From: Levilactobacillus lindianensis
GTDB lineage: Bacteria > Bacillota > Bacilli > Lactobacillales > Lactobacillaceae
Direction of reading: 5' to 3'
Assembly: GCF_003946095.1 (NCBI RefSeq)
Contig: NZ_RHOD01000002.1
Span: forward strand, 62,001-126,000
Length of the DNA stretch: 64,000 nt
In this document: positions 58,105 through 64,000 of the stretch, piece by piece
How the letters are laid out: each line of letters opens with the position of its first letter
Numbering within the stretch: the first letter of the stretch is position 1
Translations under genes and position numbers: made by a program
Notes under the pieces: generated by a model
What the model was told of the DNA's origin: nothing
What the model saw: the letters and a program-made list of their open reading frames with translations, nothing else
Database searches by the model: none

Positions 58105-58810
58105 ATGATCCGGTATCCTCTTCTGGGTTCTTGGCACGCCATTCGGCTTCAGCCTGCGTCAGTCGTAGATAGTTCGGCACAAATTGATCAACGTCTTTGA
58201 CGGGCGTCTCGTGACGACCCAACAGCCCAATCGTTGCGGCCTGGGGTAAGTTCATCCAGGTAGACACGGTCGGCGTTGCGGCCGAGATCGTGGTGTCAAT
58301 CAGCTCGGTGAAGTGACTGGCATCGCCTAAGAACCAAACGGGTTCACCGTATTCGTTAATGGCTTCTAAATACGCCGTCACATTCGTGTGGGCATCCGCA
58401 ATCACGGGAACGGGGACGCCGCCCTTGATGCGATACAGACCGGCAAAAACGTTTTGGTTACGCGCGTCGAACAAAGGCGCTACTAGGGCCCCTTCGACTG
58501 GGACGTTAGCGGCCAAGGTTGCCAGACTGGAGACCGCCACCAACTCGATATCGAGCGTAGCGGCCAACGTCTTAGCGGTCGTCACGGCAATTCGAATTCC
58601 CGTATAGGAACCCGGTCCTGCGGCTACAACCACTCGGTCAAGATCGGTTGGTTTGAGTTCCGCCATGGCGAGGAGTCGTTCAATTTCTGGTAATAAGTAC
58701 TCGGCGTGCTTCTGGTGAACGGTCACCGTGATGGCGGCCAGCACGTTCGCGTCATCCAGCACGGCCACACTCAGCGGTCGGTTAGACGTATCAATTGCTA
58801 AAATCTTCAT
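58088..58810 (-). CDS. tsaB: tRNA threonylcarbamoyladenosine synthase component TsaB
   Basis: A 240-residue ASKHA-fold partner of TsaD. The N-terminus MKILAIDTSNRPLSVAV, the Q/EH-containing HQKHAEYLLPEIERLL and VVAAGPGSYTGIRI are typical. It is the first gene of tsaB-rimI and probably co-transcribed, with a hairpin before tsaD. Confidence 0.96.
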   Translation of the reverse strand: MKILAIDTSNRPLSVAVLDDANVLAAITVTVHQKHAEYLLPEIERLLAMAELKPTDLDRVVVAAGPGSYTGIRIAVTTAKTLAATLDIELVAVSSLATLAANVPVEGALVAPLFDARNQNVFAGLYRIKGGVPVPVIADAHTNVTAYLEAINEYGEPVWFLGDASHFTELIDTTISAATPTVSTWMNLPQAATIGLLGRHETPVKDVDQFVPNYLRLTQAEAEWRAKNPEEDTGSYVEKI

Positions 58811-58875
58811 GTTTATTTAGGGTCCCCTTTGATGTGTTTGGTTATACCGGTACCCGCACTCATGGAATGAGACGG

Positions 58876-58905
58876 CAAAAGCGGCGGCTGGTTAACGGCC
58901 ACCGC
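58876..58905 (-). terminator. Terminator after the thioesterase gene
   Basis: Minus strand GCGGTGGC / GCCGCCGC (one wobble) followed by TTTTGCC. It ends the tmk-to-thioesterase operon. Confidence 0.7.
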
Positions 58906-59012
58906 TTCATCTTGGCTACCCAGTTACGGTTTCTAAATGACTGTTCATATCAGTTAACTATACTACCACAAAGATCCGCTGAGGGCACCTTCTCCGCTTG
59001 ATCGTTAGAATT

Positions 59013-59762
59013 TTATCGATCTTGCCAGTCAATGGCCGCCTGTACGGCCACCGTCTCTCCGACCTTCACCTCATGGGTTGTCGTGTGATCACTAGGAGCC
59101 ACGGCAGTGCTCAGGACTTGATGGCCATACTGAACTTCATTTTCAAAACGAATGCGAATATCAGTTGCCTGGTGTTGGCGCAACCAATCCGCAGGTAAGG
59201 TGTCTAACATCCAATCGAAGTAGTGGGCGTTATTGACGTGCCCATTGCCATCGATGTCAAAGTAACGGACCGTGTAAGGCTTCAATTGAGCCGACAGGCT
59301 GTGGTCCAAACGACCAGGCCGCGGCAAACGCGGAATCCGGCTAACCAGTTCACTATCGTAAGGCGCCATTAACGCCGTAGGAATAGTCGCGATCTTTCGT
59401 GTGGCGTAACTCATCGTCACCCAAATACCCTCGCCATAGGCAAGCTGTTTGCCAGTCTGATCAACCAACCAGTATTCACGATAGGCGAAGTAACGATTGT
59501 AAGCGGTCGCCCGCGTCTTCACTGTCACGGTCTCATTGACCTCTGGGAGTCGATCGATTTGAATATGGTACTGCGTGACGACCCAGCCGACGCCCAGCTC
59601 ATGAACCCGTTCGGTGGTCCAGCCCAAGGCGTCACTCTGATCCTCAGACACCAGAACAAAAAGGTTAATTAACATGGCAACGGTCAGATGACTAGTGTCA
59701 TCGCCTTCATAGTAGACGACACGGTGTTCTTCGCTAAATTGTTGTGCGGCCACGCGGGTCAC
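59013..59762 (-). CDS. Acyl-ACP thioesterase
   Basis: A 249-residue double-hotdog protein of the PF01643 fatty-acyl-ACP thioesterase family, which releases fatty acids from acyl carrier protein. Family cues: FSEEHRVVYYEGDDTSHLTVAMLINL at the N-terminus, LGVGWVVTQYHIQIDRLP, and the second hotdog VRYFDIDGNGHVNNAHYFDWMLD with the catalytic-type N-x-H (NGHVNN). The start GTG 59762 overlaps the rsmI stop by 4 bp (GTGA). It is the last gene of the tmk operon, although its job is lipid metabolism. Confidence 0.9.
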   Translation of the reverse strand: MTRVAAQQFSEEHRVVYYEGDDTSHLTVAMLINLFVLVSEDQSDALGWTTERVHELGVGWVVTQYHIQIDRLPEVNETVTVKTRATAYNRYFAYREYWLVDQTGKQLAYGEGIWVTMSYATRKIATIPTALMAPYDSELVSRIPRLPRPGRLDHSLSAQLKPYTVRYFDIDGNGHVNNAHYFDWMLDTLPADWLRQHQATDIRIRFENEVQYGHQVLSTAVAPSDHTTTHEVKVGETVAVQAAIDWQDR

Positions 59763-60640
59763 TCCTTATCTAGATGATGATAGGTCCGGTAGACCTCTTG
59801 CTTCTTCAACCCACGTAGGTTGGCAACTTCCTTGATGGCAGCATTTGGCTTGTCACCGGCGGCAATTAACCGGTCGACTTGTACCTCGACGGGTTCACTC
59901 AAGTCGACAGCTTCCGTGGCAGCCATCGTGGGGGCGGGATTACCCCCGACGAGAACGACAAATTCTCCCCGGACGGTATCCGTGGCGGCCCAATCGGCTA
60001 ATTCCTGCAGACTACCCCGTAGAAATTCTTCATACCGCTTCGTCAGCTCCCGGCACAGCACGGCCGGTCTGTCGGCCCCCATCCCATCGGCCAGATTCTG
60101 TAAGGTCTTCTTCAGACGATGTGGCGCTTCGTAAAAGATCAGCGTTTCCTCACGTTGGGATAATCCCTCAATTTCGGCGCGTTGATCCTTGGGTTTCCGA
60201 TCCAGAAACCCATAAAAGTAGAAAGGTTGCGGGGCTAATCCCGAGGCAATCAAGGCCGTTAAACCGGCATTAGCCCCGGGAAGTGGCGCGACTGGAATGT
60301 GCGCGTCAATACAGGCATTGACCAGTTCGTGCCCGGGGTCCGAAATTGAAGGCATCCCCGCGTCACTCACCTGAGCAATCTGCATTCCCGCTTGGAGTTT
60401 CGCAATCAGTTGCGGAATCCGCTCCTGGGTGTTGTGCTCATGGAAACTGATCTGCTTCGTAGTAATTTCAAAATGATTTAAGAGTTTCTGGGTGTTACGC
60501 GTATCCTCGGCGGCAATGAGATCGACGTCTTGTAACGTTTTAACGGCGCGAAAGGTCATGTCGTCCAGATTTCCAATTGGTGTTGGCACCAGGTACAAAC
60601 GGCCGCTGGGTGCGGTCTTAAAACTTCGTTGACGTTCCAT
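59759..60640 (-). CDS. rsmI: 16S rRNA (cytidine1402-2'-O)-methyltransferase
   Basis: A 293-residue SAM-dependent enzyme of the tetrapyrrole-methylase fold. LYLVPTPIGNLDDMTFRA, LIAAEDTRNTQKLLNHF and QVSDAGMPSISDPG are the RsmI signatures. It methylates the ribosomal decoding centre. It lies 14 bp after yabA. Confidence 0.97.
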   Translation of the reverse strand: MERQRSFKTAPSGRLYLVPTPIGNLDDMTFRAVKTLQDVDLIAAEDTRNTQKLLNHFEITTKQISFHEHNTQERIPQLIAKLQAGMQIAQVSDAGMPSISDPGHELVNACIDAHIPVAPLPGANAGLTALIASGLAPQPFYFYGFLDRKPKDQRAEIEGLSQREETLIFYEAPHRLKKTLQNLADGMGADRPAVLCRELTKRYEEFLRGSLQELADWAATDTVRGEFVVLVGGNPAPTMAATEAVDLSEPVEVQVDRLIAAGDKPNAAIKEVANLRGLKKQEVYRTYHHLDKE

Positions 60641-60654
60641 GTGGTGCGAACCTC

Positions 60655-60993
60655 CTACTGGTCACGATAGATAACTTCTAGACAAAAAGCACATTCCTCA
60701 TCCTGTTTCCGACGAGTTCCATAGAACTCCCGGCAGACGTGGAAGCCTTCCTCATACAACTTTTCAAGAATCTGACGCGATTTCGACAGTCCTTGTTGGG
60801 TTTCGGGATCCTGTGGTAACGTCCGCTGCAATTCACGAACCAGGTCACGGAGATGCTGATTTTCAATCCCTAATTCCGCGTTCTGTTCGAAGACCTTTGT
60901 CATCTCCGTTTGCAGGTCGGTGAATTGGACGAGCATCTCCTGCAACTGATCTTCTAAGCTCTTAAACTGATCGTAAATTTCTTGTTTTTCCAA
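60655..60993 (-). CDS. yabA: Replication initiation control protein YabA
   Basis: A 112-residue protein with an N-terminal coiled coil (about residues 3-60, IYDQFKSLEDQLQEMLVQF) and a C-terminal zinc domain with a Cys/His set (HVCREFYGTRRKQDEECAFCL). YabA bridges DnaA and the sliding clamp DnaN and limits initiation. The start is TTG 60993 with GGAGGGG 7 nt before it. Confidence 0.95.
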   Translation of the reverse strand: MEKQEIYDQFKSLEDQLQEMLVQFTDLQTEMTKVFEQNAELGIENQHLRDLVRELQRTLPQDPETQQGLSKSRQILEKLYEEGFHVCREFYGTRRKQDEECAFCLEVIYRDQ

Positions 60994-61020
60994 GTTGCGA
61001 CCCCTCCAATTCTGACAAAT

Positions 61021-62037
61021 TTATCGGGGAATTTGCCCCAATATTTTTAAGGTTAATGCCTCAAGGATTCCTTGAAAGTTCAGGTTACCGGCCAACTGAC
61101 CCCGCGTTGCTAACGTCAAGGTGAGAATGGTCACCAGTTGGTCCACCGACAAACGTTGTGCGAGTTGCTGACTCACCTTGGCGACCTGTGGAAAAGCTAG
61201 GTGATCATCGGTCACGGCCTGTGTCTGTTGCCGCAACACGTCATGCCAGGCTTGGACCGCCATATCGAGCACGAGCCCTTGCTGATCGCGATTATTGGCC
61301 AGAGGTACTAGTTCAGTCTGAACCCGAACAAAGGCGCGTTCATCCCCGGCAGCACAGGCTTCGAGCCAATGTCCGACACTCTGTTGAGCCGTCTTGAGCC
61401 AATCATTTTCGATCAGCTTCTGGGCGGTGGCGACGCTCTCAGTCAACGTGGACAAAAGATAACGTTGACTGGGAACAACCCCCGCTTTACCTAGTTCATC
61501 GGTCAATGCGGCTGGCGCGACCCGTAGTAAATCCACAATCTGGGTCCGCGATAGAATTGTCGGCAGGATCAGATTTTTATTGGCCGTCAGGAGTAGTGCT
61601 ACCGTATTACCCACGGGTTCCTCAATGAATTTCAAGAGGCTGTTGGCAGCCCCAGTCGTCATCCGATCGACCTGATCGACGATGAAGATCTTCTGGTTGC
61701 CCTCAACCGCACTCTTACTGAATTCGGACTTGAGATAACGGACCTGGTCCACCTTGATCCGCTGGCCATCAGGGACCACCGTGACCACGTCGGGATGGTC
61801 CCCTGCCATGATTCGGCGGCACTCGGAACAGGTCTCACAAGGTAACCCTGCTGGCGTCACGTTCTGACAGAAGAGGCGCATGGCGATCAGGCGGGCTAAG
61901 GCCTGACGCCCGGTCCCATCGGCGCCGTTAAACAGGTAGGCGTGCGCAAGCCGCTTCTCCTGAATCAGGGTCATAAAATGCGTTAAAAGTTGTGGTTGCA
62001 AGCGTTGGACTTGGGCCACGAGACTATCTTCAGTCAT
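61021..62037 (-). CDS. holB: DNA polymerase III delta' subunit
   Basis: A 338-residue clamp-loader subunit. Residues 30-50 (RLAHAYLFNGADGTGRQALA) are the degenerate P-loop without the catalytic lysine, as expected for delta', and Cys57, Cys67, Cys70 and Cys73 form the zinc module. DVVTVVPDGQRIKVDQVR and KIFIVDQVDRMTTGAANSLLKFIEEP follow. It is co-transcribed with yaaQ and yabA. Confidence 0.96.
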   Translation of the reverse strand: MTEDSLVAQVQRLQPQLLTHFMTLIQEKRLAHAYLFNGADGTGRQALARLIAMRLFCQNVTPAGLPCETCSECRRIMAGDHPDVVTVVPDGQRIKVDQVRYLKSEFSKSAVEGNQKIFIVDQVDRMTTGAANSLLKFIEEPVGNTVALLLTANKNLILPTILSRTQIVDLLRVAPAALTDELGKAGVVPSQRYLLSTLTESVATAQKLIENDWLKTAQQSVGHWLEACAAGDERAFVRVQTELVPLANNRDQQGLVLDMAVQAWHDVLRQQTQAVTDDHLAFPQVAKVSQQLAQRLSVDQLVTILTLTLATRGQLAGNLNFQGILEALTLKILGQIPR

Positions 62038-62046
62038 GCGGGCCTC

Positions 62047-62376
62047 CTAAAATTGATGGAACTGATCAACCGGCATCACGAAGACCGTGGCGCCGCCGAC
62101 CTGCACCTCAACTGGATAGGATGACGTGCTGTCTAACTGGGCATCGAGGTTAACCGGTGGTGTCATGAACTGCTGACGCGTATGACTAGCAGTTTTGATC
62201 ATCGCTAGAACCTCGTCAACCCGGTCGTCTGCCACCCCAATCATAAAAGTGGTATTACCAGACTTCAGAAAGCCACCGGTGGTGGAGAGTCGGGTAGCCC
62301 GGATATCGTGGTCGATAAATTCATTGCTTAAACGGTTCGCGTCCTTATCTTGGACGATGGCAATCAGTAATTTCAT
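62047..62376 (-). CDS. darA: Cyclic-di-AMP receptor, DarA/PstA family (YaaQ)
   Basis: A 109-residue PII-like protein. KLLIAIVQDKDANRLSNEFIDHDIRATRLSTTGGFLKSGNTTFMIGV carries the GGF(L)xxGNTTF loop that binds c-di-AMP. Trimeric; its target is unknown in most species. It lies in the standard tmk-yaaQ-holB-yabA order. KimA (47044), another c-di-AMP-controlled protein in Bacillus, is also in this window. Confidence 0.94.
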   Translation of the reverse strand: MKLLIAIVQDKDANRLSNEFIDHDIRATRLSTTGGFLKSGNTTFMIGVADDRVDEVLAMIKTASHTRQQFMTPPVNLDAQLDSTSSYPVEVQVGGATVFVMPVDQFHQF

Positions 62377-62402
62377 AGTGAGAGTCCTCCCTTAACCACC
62401 GG

Positions 62403-63059
62403 TTAAAAGTAGCGCGGTGCAGTTTGCTTAATCAAGGTCAACGCCTGGTCAACCACCTTAGCGGGTGCCTGAGTGGCGTCGATAAGTTTAATCCGATCTG
62501 GGTCGGCCGCTTGTAGTCGCAGATAGGCGGCACGCACGCGATCGTGGAAGGCCGTCTTCTCGACATCGAGGCGGTCAACCTGATCGGCTTGCCGGTGGGC
62601 TTGAATCCGTCGCAGACCCACCTCGGCTGGTACGTCAAAGTAGATCGTCAGGTCAGGCAACAGGCCATCCGTGGCAAAGTGATTCATCTCCGCCACGGCA
62701 TTCTCACCGATCTGGCGGCCCGCTCCCTGATACGCAATAGAGCTATCCACGTAACGGTCACAGAGGACCAATTGGTCGGCCGCTAACGCCGGTAAAATTG
62801 TCTGAGCTAAGTGTTGACGCCGTGCTGCCGCATACAGCAAGGCCTCGGTGCGATAATCCATGGCAGTATTCGCTCGGTCTAAAATGATGGATCGAATACT
62901 TTCGGAGATTGGATTGCCACCTGGTTCTCTGGTGATCACCAATTGGTCACCCAATCCGTCCATAATCCGGGCGGTAATAGCACGCAGAGCACTGGTTTTC
63001 CCAGCACCATCCGGGCCTTCAAAGCTGATAAAAGTTCCTGACAAGATACTCGACCCCAT
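62403..63059 (-). CDS. tmk: Thymidylate kinase
   Basis: A 218-residue kinase that makes dTDP. P-loop GPDGAGKTS is near residues 15-23, the DR-motif is LCDRYVDSSIAYQGAGR and the LID region is at 140-160. The start is uncertain: ATG 63059 has no clear ribosome-binding site, while TTG 63044 (giving (M)SGTFISFEGPDG) has GGGG 9 nt before it and fits the family better. It heads tmk-yaaQ-holB-yabA-rsmI-thioesterase. Confidence 0.95.
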   Translation of the reverse strand: MGSSILSGTFISFEGPDGAGKTSALRAITARIMDGLGDQLVITREPGGNPISESIRSIILDRANTAMDYRTEALLYAAARRQHLAQTILPALAADQLVLCDRYVDSSIAYQGAGRQIGENAVAEMNHFATDGLLPDLTIYFDVPAEVGLRRIQAHRQADQVDRLDVEKTAFHDRVRAAYLRLQAADPDRIKLIDATQAPAKVVDQALTLIKQTAPRYF

Positions 63060-63076
63060 TTTTTATTGATAGTTAC

Positions 63077-63105
63077 ATTGTACTTGAATTCAGAATTGAT
63101 GTCTA
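63077..63105 (-). promoter_or_regulatory. Promoter of the tmk operon
   Basis: Minus strand: -35 TAGACA, 17-bp spacer, -10 TACAAT, about 10-18 bp before the tmk start; the transcript would be nearly leaderless if ATG 63059 is used. Confidence 0.6.
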
Positions 63106-63163
63106 TTTGCAACGGGTCCTTCTCGGGGTGACCGATCAAATCACACGCTGGTCAACTAAGCCA

Positions 63164-63205
63164 CAAAAAAACGGGCCATTATGCTGCAACCAGCCGCCTG
63201 CCCGT
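63164..63205 (-). terminator. Terminator of recR-yaaL
   Basis: Minus strand ACGGGC / GCCCGT outer stem with a long loop, followed by T7. Confidence 0.6.
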
Positions 63206-63219
63206 CCCTTCTACTGCCA

Positions 63220-63471
63220 CTAGTCCCGAAAGACTGCGGCGGAAATTTGTTTACCTTTAACCTGACGCCGACGGGCTTCGCGGTACAAGAACAGATAGGT
63301 TTGCCGAGCGAGAGCGGTATTGGCCGTCATCTCGTTATCGGCATCGGCAATGGCCTCTTCCGTCTGTTTCGCGTGATCCCACCGATCCTTAGCGTCATCG
63401 ATGGTCACTAGGAGCTGATCATCATACGCAGCTTTTAACCGGGGTAATTGGCGTTTCTTTCTTCCAAACAT
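63220..63471 (-). CDS. yaaL: YaaL-family protein (DUF2508)
   Basis: An 83-residue, mostly helical, charged protein (MFGRKKRQLPRLKAAYDDQLLVTI-type start, DAKDRWDHAKQTEEAIADA in the middle). The family is always found between recR and tmk and has no known function. It starts 11 bp after the recR stop, so it is co-transcribed. Confidence 0.9.
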   Translation of the reverse strand: MFGRKKRQLPRLKAAYDDQLLVTIDDAKDRWDHAKQTEEAIADADNEMTANTALARQTYLFLYREARRRQVKGKQISAAVFRD

Positions 63472-63482
63472 CTGTGGGCCTC

Positions 63483-64000
63483 CTACATCTCTGTTCGGCC
63501 TTCAACGGCCTTAAACAGGGTCATTTCGTCAGCATATTCGATGTCACTCCCCACTGATAGACCGTGGGCTAGACGCGTCACCTTGATCCCGGCTGGTTTG
63601 ATCAACCGGGACAGGTACATCGCCGTGGCTTCCCCTTCGGGCGTGGCATTAGTGGCAATAATAACTTCTTTAATAGAAGGATTCTTCTGTAAACGGTTGA
63701 TCAGACTGGCAATGTTCAGATCTTCCGGGCCCTTGCCCTCGATGGGTGACATGACCCCTTGTAAGACGTGATATAAGCCGTGATATTCCTTCATTTTTTC
63801 CATCACCATGATGTCCTTGGCCTGTTCGACCACCAAGACGTGGCTCTGGTCACGCGTCTTGTCCGTACAGATGACACAGGGATCACTCTCGGTGATATTG
63901 CCACAGATCGAGCAAAAGTGCAGGTCACGTTTAGCCGCGACCAGCGCCTTTGAAAACGCCGTGACGTCATCCTCTGCCATATCAATCGTGAAGAAAGCTA
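63483..64000 (-). CDS. recR: Recombination mediator RecR (5' end outside window)
   Basis: The C-terminal 172 residues of a protein normally about 199 long. The frame is open to base 64000 (reading ...[11 protein letters not shown]), so the apparent ATG at 63980 is internal. A zinc finger ([16 protein letters not shown]) is followed by a Toprim domain ([30 protein letters not shown]). RecR works with RecO and RecF to load RecA on gaps. It leads into yaaL. Confidence 0.97.
   Translation of the reverse strand, partial: AFFTIDMAEDDVTAFSKALVAAKRDLHFCSICGNITESDPCVICTDKTRDQSHVLVVEQAKDIMVMEKMKEYHGLYHVLQGVMSPIEGKGPEDLNIASLINRLQKNPSIKEVIIATNATPEGEATAMYLSRLIKPAGIKVTRLAHGLSVGSDIEYADEMTLFKAVEGRTEM

Overview
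The window is a chromosomal segment of a low- to mid-GC Gram-positive bacterium, almost certainly a member of the Lactobacillaceae (a Levilactobacillus/Lactiplantibacillus-type lactobacillus). This rests on the cggR-gap-pgk-tpi-eno order, hprK, ECF vitamin transport, CtsR/CIRCE heat-shock sites, comFA/comFC, SecA without a C-terminal zinc domain, a KimA-type potassium importer, and the blocks rapZ-yvcK-whiA and tsaB-rimI-tsaD / abcF-rex-groESL. Species is not assigned. Most genes are on the minus strand and nearly all are housekeeping or core genes. I see no prophage, insertion sequence, CRISPR array or defence island.

Layout: 1-1617 RNase R (cut by the window edge), an esterase and secG. 1722-4348 a ClC channel and a broken sortase-anchored surface protein gene. 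4463-10285 the glycolytic operon, with several internal promoters and hairpins. 10483-11517 two identical tRNA-Arg(CCG)+terminator modules flanking an ECF S-component gene. 11555-12741 a LytTR regulator and a LiaF-like membrane protein. 13048-13644 clpP under CtsR. 13746-16582 whiA/yvcK/rapZ. 16753-22337 a DUF308 membrane protein, uvrA and uvrB. 22457-23618 a GNAT protein and an HD hydrolase. 23698-29275 trxB, galU, gpsA, lgt, hprK, and PspC and YvlD-like proteins.

29417-37843 is a complete phosphate regulon: MinJ-like PDZ protein, phoP, phoR, pstS, pstC, pstA, pstB1, pstB2, phoU, with a four-repeat PHO box before pstS. 38243-44749 holds prfB (programmed +1 frameshift), secA, hpf, comFC and comFA. 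44824-50136 holds yigZ, a TagO/WecA-type transferase, kimA and a hexapeptide acetyltransferase. 50209-58810 is the groEL/groES, rex, ABC-F, YcaQ-like, tsaD, rimI, tsaB block. 59013-64000 is the replication-associated block: thioesterase, rsmI, yabA, holB, darA/yaaQ, tmk, yaaL and recR (cut by the window edge).

The items most worth a second look are regulatory or degenerative rather than a new system. They are a LPxTG protein gene cut by one ochre codon inside a Pro-Gln microsatellite; three repeats at exactly 21-bp spacing abutting the -35 of the lytTR gene; a 122-bp perfect direct repeat carrying tRNA-Arg around a transporter gene; a PstS without any lipobox cysteine; and a long kimA leader with a hairpin and a 40-codon candidate small ORF. 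All promoter and operator calls are by eye and unverified experimentally.
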